Assembly (NCBI GenBank): GCA_030156255.1
Contig: JASGMV010000001.1
Coordinates: 110,935-174,934 of the forward strand
From: Desulfovibrionales bacterium
GTDB taxonomy: Bacteria > Desulfobacterota > Desulfovibrionia > Desulfovibrionales > Desulfovibrionaceae
Direction of reading: 5' to 3'
DNA length: 64,000 nt
Shown here: positions 42,933 through 50,761 of the stretch, piece after piece
Position numbering within the stretch: the stretch's first letter is position 1
Layout of the letters: the number at the start of each line of letters is the position of its first letter
Made by a program: the position numbers and the translations under genes
Notes under the pieces: generated by a model
What the model was told of the DNA's origin: nothing
Seen by the model: only the letters and a program-made list of their open reading frames with translations
Database searches by the model: none

Positions 42933-43442
42933 GTGGCGCCCGGAGGCTTGGTGGTGCTGGGACTTGATCCGGGATCGAACGTCACCGGATACGGCGTGGT
43001 GGCCGAAGTTTCAGGCCAGGTCAGGCTTCTGGAGACCGGCTGTGTCAGGACCAAGTCCTCCGAGGACTTTTGCTCCCGCTTGGGGGTCATCTTCCACGGA
43101 GTCCGCGCGGTCATCGACAAATTCCATCCCGCCGAGGCCGCTCTTGAAGACGTCTTCGTTTCCAGGAACACGGCCTCGGCGTTGAAGCTCGGCCAGGCCC
43201 GCGGTGCGGCCGTGGCGGCCTGCGCGGCAAGCGAGCTGCCGGTTTCCGGCTACACCCCCGCCCAGGTCAAAAAAAGCCTGGTGGGCGCAGGCCGGGCCGA
43301 CAAGGAGCAGGTGGCGTTCATGGTCGCCCAGGTGTTGGGAGTCAAGCGCATCAATGCTCCCCTGGACGCCACCGACGCCTTGGCCGTGGCCTTGTGCCAT
43401 CTGAGCATGCGCAAATACGCCAAACTCGCGGGGCTCTCATGA
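42933..43442 (+). CDS. ruvC: Holliday junction resolvase RuvC
   Basis: This 169-residue endonuclease cuts Holliday junctions in concert with RuvAB. Acidic active-site residues lie in VLGLDPGSNVTGYG, AALEDVFVSRN and DATDALAVALCH. Length is normal. The start is a GTG three bases after the yebC stop, and its stop overlaps the ruvA ATG (ATGA). Confidence 0.96.
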   Translation: MAPGGLVVLGLDPGSNVTGYGVVAEVSGQVRLLETGCVRTKSSEDFCSRLGVIFHGVRAVIDKFHPAEAALEDVFVSRNTASALKLGQARGAAVAACAASELPVSGYTPAQVKKSLVGAGRADKEQVAFMVAQVLGVKRINAPLDATDALAVALCHLSMRKYAKLAGLS

Positions 43443-44059
43443 TCGCGCTCATTCAGGGAACATTGATGGAGGCCGGGGAAAAGTCGTGCATCGTGCTCAC
43501 CAGCGGCGGCGTGGGCTATGAGGTGCGCGCCGCGGCGCCGACCCTGGCCGGTCTCCCCAAGGTCGGCGAAGAAACGGCCCTGTTCACCATGACCGTCGTC
43601 CGTGAGGACGCCCTCGACCTCTACGGTTTTCTGACTTCCGAAGAGCGCCGTCTGTTCGGCGTGTTGTTGTCCATCCCCAAACTCGGACCCAAGAAGGCCT
43701 TGTCCGTACTGGCGGCCTTCGGCCCGGACGCCTTGCGGGACATCGCCGCCCGGGAGGACGTGGCCGGATTGGCCACGGTTCCGGGCATCGGCAAAAAGAG
43801 CGCCCAGCAGATTCTTTTCGACCTCAAATTCAAGCTCAAAGACGAAATTTTCGCGCCCGGGACGCCCAAACCAGGGCCCGCTCCGCACGGCTCGGCCGGC
43901 TCGGAGTTCCGCGACGCCCTTGCAGGCTTGGCCGGCCTGGGGTACGCCGATGAAGAGGTGCGGCCCCTGTTGGCGGAAGTGTTCGAGGACGAGCCCGAAA
44001 TCGACGCAGCCTCGGCCATCCGGCTCTGCCTGAAAAAGATCGCCGCCTCCCGCGCATGA
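43439..44059 (+). CDS. ruvA: Holliday junction branch-migration protein RuvA
   Basis: This 206-residue protein forms tetramers that hold the four-way junction for RuvB. It starts [20 protein letters not shown], an OB-fold typical of RuvA, followed by helix-hairpin-helix segments ([40 protein letters not shown]) and a C-terminal RuvB-binding domain ([19 protein letters not shown]). It overlaps ruvC and ruvB by four bases each. Confidence 0.96.
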   Translation: MIALIQGTLMEAGEKSCIVLTSGGVGYEVRAAAPTLAGLPKVGEETALFTMTVVREDALDLYGFLTSEERRLFGVLLSIPKLGPKKALSVLAAFGPDALRDIAAREDVAGLATVPGIGKKSAQQILFDLKFKLKDEIFAPGTPKPGPAPHGSAGSEFRDALAGLAGLGYADEEVRPLLAEVFEDEPEIDAASAIRLCLKKIAASRA

Positions 44060-45015
44060 CAAAAGCGAACATCGACGAGACCATCCGCCCCCGCCAGCTC
44101 GGCGAGTTCATCGGCCAGGACGACCTCAGGGCCAACCTGGAAGTGTTCCTGGCGGCGGCGAAAGGCCGACGAAAAGCCTTGGACCACGCCCTGTTCTACG
44201 GCCCTCCCGGACTGGGCAAGACCACGCTGGCCCAGATCATGGCTTCGGAGATGGGCGTGAACATCGTCTCCACCTCGGGGCCGGTGCTGGAGCGCAGCGG
44301 AGATTTGGCCGCCATTTTGACCAGCCTGTCGCCCCACGACATCCTGTTCATCGACGAAATCCACCGCATGCCGGCCACGGTCGAGGAAATCCTCTACCCG
44401 GCCATGGAGGATTTCAAGCTGGACCTGATCATCGGCCAGGGGCCGGGCGCGCGCACCGTCAAAATCGACCTCGACCCCTTCACGCTGGTGGGCGCCACCA
44501 CCCGGCTCGGATTGCTCACCTCGCCCCTGCGCGACCGTTTCGGGGCCATCTTCCGGCTGGATTACTACGCCCCCGAAGAACTGGCCCGCATCGCCCTGCG
44601 GGCGGCGCGCATCCTGGAGGCGGACATCACCGAGGGCGGCGCCTTGGTCATCGGCCAGCGCTCCCGCGGCACCCCGCGCATCGCGGGACGGCTGCTGCGA
44701 CGCGTGCGCGACTTCGCCGTGGTCCAGGGGAAGAAAACCATCGACGAAGAACTGGCCGCCCTGTCCCTGGCCCGGCTGGACGTGGACGCCTGCGGCCTGG
44801 ACCAGATGGACCGCAAGATTCTGGACATCGTGATCAACCATTTCCAGGGCGGCCCCGTAGGGGTCAAGACCCTGGCCGTGGCCTGCTCCGAAGAGGTGCG
44901 GACCATCGAGGAAATCTACGAGCCGTACCTGATCCAATGCGGCTTCCTGAAACGCACCGCCCGCGGCCGGGTGGCCACGGCCAGAGCGTTTCAGCACTTG
45001 AAGGACTGGGGGTAA
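44056..45015 (+). CDS. ruvB: Holliday junction branch-migration ATPase RuvB
   Basis: This 319-residue AAA+ motor drives branch migration with RuvA. It has the N-terminal [20 protein letters not shown], Walker [14 protein letters not shown] (near residue 49), Walker [10 protein letters not shown], sensor 1 [19 protein letters not shown] and the winged-helix C-terminus with the family's [10 protein letters not shown] and [17 protein letters not shown]. Length is slightly below the usual 330-340 because the N-terminal tail is short. The start overlaps the ruvA stop. Confidence 0.97.
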   Translation: MTKANIDETIRPRQLGEFIGQDDLRANLEVFLAAAKGRRKALDHALFYGPPGLGKTTLAQIMASEMGVNIVSTSGPVLERSGDLAAILTSLSPHDILFIDEIHRMPATVEEILYPAMEDFKLDLIIGQGPGARTVKIDLDPFTLVGATTRLGLLTSPLRDRFGAIFRLDYYAPEELARIALRAARILEADITEGGALVIGQRSRGTPRIAGRLLRRVRDFAVVQGKKTIDEELAALSLARLDVDACGLDQMDRKILDIVINHFQGGPVGVKTLAVACSEEVRTIEEIYEPYLIQCGFLKRTARGRVATARAFQHLKDWG

Positions 45016-45074
45016 GCCCTGAACGCCTCCATGTGGAAATCACAGATTCTTTCAAAATTTTCCGGGAAGATCGG

Positions 45075-45210
45075 CTGTTGAAAAACTCCTTGCAAGCAGG
45101 CCGTTCAAAAACGGCGAGATGCAAGGAAATGAAAAAATCCAGGGCGTGCAGTGTATTGTGCATACATAAGCGATCTGGATTTTTTCGCTGACGAAACAGA
45201 TCGCCGTTTT
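45075..45210. repeat. Dispersed palindromic repeat element, partly decayed
   Basis: The stretch begins GGCTGTTGAAAAACTCCTTG and contains two nested perfect inverted repeats: AAAACGGCGA (45108-45117) with TCGCCGTTTT (45201-45210), and AAAAAATCCAG (45132-45142) with CTGGATTTTTT (45175-45185). The layout resembles non-coding repeats I have seen dispersed in deltaproteobacterial genomes, which start GTTGAAAAACTCC and fold into a long hairpin. No transposase is nearby. The usual right end is not preserved here. It could also act as a terminator after ruvB. Confidence 0.6.
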
Positions 45211-45259
45211 GGGGCGGCCTGACAACAACCAAATTTGCGCCTGCCGCAAGGTGTTCGCC

Positions 45260-46105
45260 ATGCTGTACATCTCCGCACACATCGAAAGGGACGCCGCGCC
45301 CACCGAAGCCGTGCGCGAGCTCGCGGGATACGGGTTCGAGCGCATCGAGCTGGCCGGCCCGGCCGACTGGAACGCATTCGACGAGGAAGGCCTGGCCGAT
45401 CTGGCCGAGGACAACGACCTCTCCCTGATTCTGCACAACGACTTTCCGCCCCAAATGGAAGACTTTGTCCCCAACTTGGCGACGGAGGACGAGGAGGAGC
45501 AAACGCGGCTGGTCCGGCTCCTGGACGAGGCGCTCAGGCTTTCCCAGACCCTACGCGCCAGGGTCTACTCCCTCCAGGCGGGCTTCGCCTGGGAGTTGTC
45601 GCCGGAGGCGGACGCCGGACCGGCTCTGCTGGCGCCCATTTACGACGCCAGGGAAAACATGGCGGAGGCGGTGTCGAATCTCGCCAAACGCCTCCCCAAA
45701 AATTTCGTCCTCGCCGTGAGCAACGGAACCCCGCAGCCCGACGGCTCGCCCCTGTCGCTCATGGCCTCCCCCGAACAAATTCTCGAATTTCTGGAAATGG
45801 CCGGGGATGTCCCCGAATTGGGCCTGTTTCTGGACATCCCCGCCCTGGAGCGCGCATCCGGCCTGCTGGGGTTCGGCTTGCTGGACGCTCTGGACGACGT
45901 CGCCTCCAGATACGTGGACAAGATCGCCAAGATCCGCCTGGCCGTCCCCGCGGCCGACGCGCGGCCAACGCCGGGCCTGACGAATTTCATGCGGGCGATC
46001 CTGCCCGACATTCCCACGGCGCCCGTGGTGCTGGACTGGCGGGGAATCTCCCTCCGAGACCTGCCCGACCAGGTCGAAGCGTTCCGCAAGGCGTTCTTTG
46101 TCTAG
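45260..46105 (+). CDS. Xylose-isomerase-like TIM-barrel protein (sugar phosphate isomerase/epimerase type)
   Basis: This 281-residue protein has the AP endonuclease 2/xylose isomerase-like barrel pattern: MLYISAHIERDAAPTEAVRE, YGFERIELAGPADWNAF, then FVLAVSNGTPQPDGSPLSLM and GLFLDIPALERAS, where the second half of the barrel normally binds a metal. Several expected metal ligands (the Glu-Asn-H pattern) are not clear, so activity is uncertain. I start at the ATG at 45260, with AAGGTG upstream. A GTG nine bases earlier is an alternative. It follows the repeat element after ruvB. Substrate is unknown. Confidence 0.6.
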   Translation: MLYISAHIERDAAPTEAVRELAGYGFERIELAGPADWNAFDEEGLADLAEDNDLSLILHNDFPPQMEDFVPNLATEDEEEQTRLVRLLDEALRLSQTLRARVYSLQAGFAWELSPEADAGPALLAPIYDARENMAEAVSNLAKRLPKNFVLAVSNGTPQPDGSPLSLMASPEQILEFLEMAGDVPELGLFLDIPALERASGLLGFGLLDALDDVASRYVDKIAKIRLAVPAADARPTPGLTNFMRAILPDIPTAPVVLDWRGISLRDLPDQVEAFRKAFFV

Positions 46106-46201
46106 CGCGAGCGAGGGGAAAAACCCTCCAAAGCTCCCGCGATCTCCCGTCCAAAACTTTCAGGCGCCCCTTCCCCCGGCTCTTCCCAAACGCCTTCCGC
46201 C

Positions 46202-48346
46202 CTATCCCAGCACACGGGCCAGGCATTGGGCGAGTTGCTGTTTGAGGATAGGCTTGAGCAGCAAATCCCGCACGCCCACGGACCTGGCCTTGTCCATGGA
46301 CACGCTTTCGCTGAAGCCGGTGGCCAGGACCACGGGAATGTCCGGCCGTATCAGCGTCATCTGCTTGGCCAGCTCCAAGCCCGACATGTTGGGCATGGAC
46401 TGGTCGGCGATGACCAGATCGAAATCCTTGGAGCGGCGCCGGAAGGCCTCCAGCGCCTCGACGGAGCTGGTGCGGCCCTCCGCCCTGAAGCCCAGGGACT
46501 TGAGCAGGTCCATGGCCACATCCACCAGAGGCTTTTCGTCGTCCACGTAGAGCACCCGACCTCCGGCCTTGGGAACGAAGCTTTCCGGGGCGATCTCCTC
46601 CTGGACGAGGCTCGCCGTACGCGGCAAGAAGACATGAAACGTAGAGCCCTGGCCCGGTTCGCTCTCAACCAATATGGCGCCGCCGTGCCCTTTGACGATG
46701 CCGTGGACCACGGCCAAGCCCATCCCCGTACCTTCGCCCGGTTTTTTGGTGGTGAAAAAAGGATCGAAAATGCGCCCCAGGATGTCGGGCTCCATGCCGT
46801 GCCCGGTATCCGAGACGGAAAGCCGCAGGTAGGCGCCGGGCGCCAGGTCCGGATGGACCTCGACGGCGCGTTCATCCAACAGGGCGTCCACCAGGGAAAA
46901 CTCCAACACCCCGCCGGATTGGCCCATGGCGTGGGCCGCGTTGCCGCCCAGATTGAGGATAATCTGGTGAATCTGCGTCGGGTCGGCCGTGACCGTATCC
47001 TCTTCCGTGAGGATGGACTGGCGGATGTCGATGGCCGTGGACGTGCTGGAGCGCAAAAACTTGATGGTCTCCTTGAGCAGCGGCGTGATCTTGAGCGGTT
47101 TTTTCTCCTGGGCGCCCTGACGGCTGAAGTTGAGAATTTGCCGCACCAGGTCCCGGGCCCGCGATCCGGCGCTCAGAATCTCCCTGATCTTGCGCTCCAG
47201 GGAGGGATCGCCTTCCCCGGAAGTGTCCAGAATGATTTCGGCGTACCCCATGATGACGCCGAGAATGTTGTTGAAATCATGGGCGATGCCGCCGGCCAGG
47301 GCGCCGAGGGCCTCCATTTTCTGGGCCAGACGCAGTTGCTCCTCCAGCCGTTTCATCCCGGTGATGTCGAAGAAATAACCGCGGATTTCAACCAGCGCGC
47401 CCGCTTCGTCGAAGCTGCCGGCCACGTTCCCCACCACGTGCACGGGAGGAAGGTTCGCCCGCTTGAACCTCGCTTCGAAATTCTCCAGCTTGCGCCGCTG
47501 AAACACGATGTCCTGCAAGGACTCCGCCTGAAAATTGTCGAACTCCAGGGCCAGGACGTTGAAACGCCGGGCCTCTTCCGGGGACGCATAGCCGAACATA
47601 CGGGCGAAGCTTCTGTTGCAGGCCAGGATGGCGCCTTCGGGATCGGCCAGGAAATTGCCGGTAATGTCGTCGTCGAAAAGCTGCCGATAGCGTTCTTCGC
47701 TGGCGGAGAGACGTTCGAGGACAAGAGCCCGCTCGGCGATGTCCTGTTTGAGCATGAGATTGGTCTCGGACAGCTTTTTCGTGCGGTCCTCCACCATGAC
47801 CATGAGCTTTTCGTTCAGCTCGCGCAGTTTTTTTTCCGTGGACCACTTGCTGCAAAGAGAAAACGCCAATTGGCGCAATTCCTGGGCGCGAAACGGTTTT
47901 TGGAGATACAGCAGCCGTTCGGCAGGAGGCACGCGCAGGTTCAGCTCGCGCAGAGTGACGTCCGAGTGCCCGGTAAGCATCACGATCTGGATGTCCTGAT
48001 CAAGCGCTCGAATCTGCTCCGCGGCCCAAACGCCGTCCGGTCCCTCGCCCATGCGAATGTCCAGCAGAATCACGGCGAAGGGTTCGCCGGCCTTCAAGGA
48101 TTTTTTCACCAGGCCGACAGCCTCTCCGGCTCCTTCGGCGAACGCGAGATCGAATCCCGGAAGCGGGGAAAGGTCGAACTCCGGGAGTTCTCCTCCTGCG
48201 GCCAATATCTCCAGCGCGGCCGGCTCGTCGCCTTCCACGCACAAGATGTCCCGGTACAAGGTGAGCATGTTCTGGTCGTCGTCCACGGCCAGAATGCGGT
48301 AGCTGGACTCCAGAGTTTGGGCCTCCACGCGATCCTCCGAGCCCAT
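46202..48346 (-). CDS. Hybrid histidine kinase with receivers at both ends (REC-PAS-HK-REC)
   Basis: This 714-residue cytosolic kinase starts with a receiver ([20 protein letters not shown], acceptor Asp in [14 protein letters not shown], Lys in YLQKPF) that carries an extra ~35-residue insertion before its second strand. A coiled coil, one PAS domain and an HDFNN-type phosphoacceptor ([20 protein letters not shown]) follow, then the ATPase ([24 protein letters not shown]) and a final receiver ([14 protein letters not shown], Asp in [13 protein letters not shown]). I start at [14 protein letters not shown]. It is the third gene of a minus-strand group after a rhomboid protease and an HD-GYP protein. 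Confidence 0.92.
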   Translation of the reverse strand: MGSEDRVEAQTLESSYRILAVDDDQNMLTLYRDILCVEGDEPAALEILAAGGELPEFDLSPLPGFDLAFAEGAGEAVGLVKKSLKAGEPFAVILLDIRMGEGPDGVWAAEQIRALDQDIQIVMLTGHSDVTLRELNLRVPPAERLLYLQKPFRAQELRQLAFSLCSKWSTEKKLRELNEKLMVMVEDRTKKLSETNLMLKQDIAERALVLERLSASEERYRQLFDDDITGNFLADPEGAILACNRSFARMFGYASPEEARRFNVLALEFDNFQAESLQDIVFQRRKLENFEARFKRANLPPVHVVGNVAGSFDEAGALVEIRGYFFDITGMKRLEEQLRLAQKMEALGALAGGIAHDFNNILGVIMGYAEIILDTSGEGDPSLERKIREILSAGSRARDLVRQILNFSRQGAQEKKPLKITPLLKETIKFLRSSTSTAIDIRQSILTEEDTVTADPTQIHQIILNLGGNAAHAMGQSGGVLEFSLVDALLDERAVEVHPDLAPGAYLRLSVSDTGHGMEPDILGRIFDPFFTTKKPGEGTGMGLAVVHGIVKGHGGAILVESEPGQGSTFHVFLPRTASLVQEEIAPESFVPKAGGRVLYVDDEKPLVDVAMDLLKSLGFRAEGRTSSVEALEAFRRRSKDFDLVIADQSMPNMSGLELAKQMTLIRPDIPVVLATGFSESVSMDKARSVGVRDLLLKPILKQQLAQCLARVLG

Positions 48347-48413
48347 TATGCTGCAACGGGTCGAAAATGCAACTTTTGCCGGGCGCCGATCCACCGGCCT
48401 GAAGCTTCGCGCC

Positions 48414-49382
48414 TCAAGCGATCTCCGCATTGGCCAACACCATGATCAACCTGCGCAGGACCTGAGGGTCGTAATACTCCCGCCGGGCGTTCATCGTGGA
48501 CAAGGCGTCGTAAGGCCGCTTGGCCGCACGGCCGGGAAGGTTGCGGGTCATGCTGTCGTAAACGTTGCAGGCGCTCACCACGCGCACCGGCAACGGCGCC
48601 TCCTCCCCCAGCAGCCCGGACGGGTAGCCCGATCCGTCGTGCCGCTCGTGGTGGAACAACACGATGTCCTGGGTCAGCTTGGACACCGGCATCTGCAGGC
48701 ACATGCCAGCGCCCATCATGGGGTGGGAGTGGATCATGCCCCTCTCCTCCTCGCTCATATGCTCCGGCTTTTTACCCAGCACAGGCGCCGGAATGCGCGT
48801 CTTGCCCATATCGTGCAGCATGGCGCCGAGGCAGGAGTCCACCATCTCCCGCCTTGATACGCCCTCGCAGGCGTGCAGCACGGAGACCGTGAGAACCATG
48901 ACCCCGATGGCGTGGTGATAAAGACTGAAGCCGTGGTTGATGAACTTGGCGATGCGGCGCAGCGACTCCGGATTCGAAAAGAAATCCGTGGTGGCGTCCA
49001 CCAAGGCCAGCACGTCGGAAAAACGCTTCTTGGACAACGGGCGGGGCAGCTTTTCCTGAAACACGTCCTTCACGATGCTGGCGGACGCCTGGCGCCAGGC
49101 CTGGACCCGTTCCTCCAGGGGAATGCTTTCGTCCGAAAGCAGCCGGCCCAGATTCATTTGAACATAGTAGTCGTAGCCTTCCCGGTCCTGGGAGGCGATG
49201 AACACGCGCTCCACGCCGCTGTCCATCAAGCGGTCCCGGTGTGCGCGGGTGAACGTCTCCTGCTTGTTGACGTACAGCACCAGCCGGCCGCCTTGCCGGA
49301 GGTATACGGCGAACTCGCCGACGGTCTCGGGCAGAAACAGAAGCGGGGACACGGGAAAAACTTTCGGGTCGCCCTCGGCCAT
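48414..49382 (-). CDS. HD-GYP domain c-di-GMP phosphodiesterase with N-terminal DUF3391-like region
   Basis: This 322-residue protein has an N-terminal ~130-residue region (FAVYLRQGGRLVLYVNKQET, VERVFIASQDREGYDYYVQM) often found before HD-GYP domains, then the catalytic domain with AMLHDMGKTRIP (near 187), HSHPMMGAGM and FHHERHDGSGYPSG (GYP near 247). It would hydrolyse c-di-GMP. The next downstream gene, 67 bases on, is a hybrid kinase with two receivers, so the two may act in one pathway. The upstream rhomboid gene is 34 bases away. Confidence 0.92.
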   Translation of the reverse strand: MAEGDPKVFPVSPLLFLPETVGEFAVYLRQGGRLVLYVNKQETFTRAHRDRLMDSGVERVFIASQDREGYDYYVQMNLGRLLSDESIPLEERVQAWRQASASIVKDVFQEKLPRPLSKKRFSDVLALVDATTDFFSNPESLRRIAKFINHGFSLYHHAIGVMVLTVSVLHACEGVSRREMVDSCLGAMLHDMGKTRIPAPVLGKKPEHMSEEERGMIHSHPMMGAGMCLQMPVSKLTQDIVLFHHERHDGSGYPSGLLGEEAPLPVRVVSACNVYDSMTRNLPGRAAKRPYDALSTMNARREYYDPQVLRRLIMVLANAEIA

Positions 49383-49416
49383 GCGCAGCTCCTTACGTTA
49401 CAGGCCCATCACTGCA

Positions 49417-50151
49417 TCAATCATCGAGGTCCAGGCGTTCGTAACTCTTGTCGCCGAAATTATAACAGAAGCGGCACGTTTTGCCCCTGCGAAAAAATTG
49501 GATGAGAATCATTCCCGCGATAAAGCCTCCGATGTGCGCCCACCAGGCCACGCCGCCGCCGGCGCCCCCGGCCTGGGCCAGCACGCCGGAAAAGAACTGC
49601 GTTACAAACCACAGTCCGAGAAACAGCACGGCCGGTATGCGCAGAATGAGCGGGAAAAAGCCGATGGGGATGAGCGTCAAGACCTTGCCGTGCGGATACA
49701 ACAGCATATACGCGCCCATGACCCCGCCGATGGCCCCGGAGGCGCCCAACACCGGCGACGTGGAGGCGGGGTCCGACAACATGTGCAGCCCCAACGCGGC
49801 CAGCCCGCACAGCAGATAAAAAATCAGAAAGCCTCCATGGCCGGTAATATCCTCGATGTTGTCTCCGAAAATCCACAGCACCCACATGTTGACGATGATG
49901 TGCAGCCACCCCCCATGCAAAAACATGTACGTAAAATACGGGATGACGCTCATGGCCGGATAGCCGAGTCGCTCCGCGACTTCGGGATAAAAAATCCTCA
50001 AGGGGACCACGCCGTAGAGGTGCATGAGGCGGGCCTGCCCGTACTGGTCCAAGGCGAGCTGGAACAGAAAGACCAGCACGTTGGCTGCGATGATCGCCCC
50101 GACCATGATCGGCGGGCCTTGTCGCGGTACGTTGTCCTTGAACGGAATCAT
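49417..50151 (-). CDS. Rhomboid-family intramembrane serine protease
   Basis: This 244-residue membrane protein has about six to seven helices and the rhomboid catalytic dyad: the Ser in VLGASGAIGGVMGAYMLLYP and the His in VAWWAHIGGFIAGMILIQFF (near residue 201). The preceding HGGWLHIIVNMWVLWIFGDN is the conserved helix 2 region. Rhomboids cleave single-pass proteins within the membrane. A soluble tail with two cysteines (CRFCYNFGD) follows the last helix. It leads a minus-strand trio with an HD-GYP protein and a hybrid kinase. Substrate is unknown. Confidence 0.93.
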   Translation of the reverse strand: MIPFKDNVPRQGPPIMVGAIIAANVLVFLFQLALDQYGQARLMHLYGVVPLRIFYPEVAERLGYPAMSVIPYFTYMFLHGGWLHIIVNMWVLWIFGDNIEDITGHGGFLIFYLLCGLAALGLHMLSDPASTSPVLGASGAIGGVMGAYMLLYPHGKVLTLIPIGFFPLILRIPAVLFLGLWFVTQFFSGVLAQAGGAGGGVAWWAHIGGFIAGMILIQFFRRGKTCRFCYNFGDKSYERLDLDD

Positions 50152-50216
50152 GGGCGTCTCGACCTCTGCAACTGTTGCTACAATAGAGCATATCCGCTTG
50201 AAATGCTTGCTTCACA

Positions 50217-50274
50217 GCGAGCGTAGCTCGCCTGCGGGCATTTCGCGGCAAGGATTTGCGAGCCAATCCTTGCC
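50217..50274. repeat. Intergenic inverted repeats
   Basis: GCGAGC-GTA-GCTCGC (50217-50231) is followed by a stronger hairpin, GGCAAGGATT (50247-50256) with AATCCTTGCC (50265-50274), eight-base loop, extendable by one C-G pair. A further AACTTT/AAAGTT repeat lies at about 50283-50297. The region (50152-50449) holds no gene apart from a terminator at its right. It looks like a small repeat element upstream of the rhomboid gene. Confidence 0.5.
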
Positions 50275-50366
50275 GAGCAGTTGAACTTTTTCAAAGTTAA
50301 CCGACTCTAAAACATCATAATGTCCGATGCGGCGAAGCGCAACGCGGCCGGAGGCGGGACGTCTCG

Positions 50367-50407
50367 GAAGAAAAAAAGCCGTCGCCGGAAAAATCGGCGA
50401 CGGCTTT
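50367..50407 (-). terminator. Rho-independent terminator of the 76-aa gene
   Basis: AAAGCCGTCGCCG (50375-50387) and CGGCGACGGCTTT (50395-50407) form a perfect 13-bp stem with a seven-base loop. On the minus strand it is followed by a run of T. It lies 43 bases after the stop of the small gene at 50450-50680, which supports that gene being expressed. Confidence 0.85.
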
Positions 50408-50449
50408 CGAAGTCGTTGCAGCAATGCGGAGCCGTTCACTGCAAAACGG

Positions 50450-50680
50450 TCATGCGTCCGAAGACACCAAGCCTCCCGTTCCGTTCTCAACCCATTTTTT
50501 CAACCGGGAGGAATTGATCAGGACAAGCGCGCCGCTGCCGTCAGCGCCGACGTCGTCGCCCACGATATCCTTCACGTGATGCCTGAAATTATTCGAAGCA
50601 ATGCTGTGGCTGAAGTAGGACAAACTGTCGGCGACCCTCAAAAACAGCTTGCTTTCATCACTTGTATATGAATGAAGCAT
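50450..50680 (-). CDS. Hypothetical small protein, 76 aa
   Basis: I do not recognise this protein. It begins MLHSYTSDESKLFLRVADSL, with GAGGAG seven bases before the ATG, and ends near a strong terminator, so expression is likely. It is polar, with HH and KK pairs (FRHHVKDIVGDD, RLKKWVENG), and has no cysteine, signal peptide or membrane segment. Its base composition is lower in GC than neighbouring genes. It lies 81 bases downstream of the GGDEF-EAL gene on the same strand. Function is unknown. Confidence 0.7.
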   Translation of the reverse strand: MLHSYTSDESKLFLRVADSLSYFSHSIASNNFRHHVKDIVGDDVGADGSGALVLINSSRLKKWVENGTGGLVSSDA

Positions 50681-50761
50681 GGCGCACTCCTCGGATCACC
50701 TATAACCCATTCCCACGAAGCCTGTAAAGCTTTGCCGGCGAAAAGCGCTCCCAAAGCCCTC

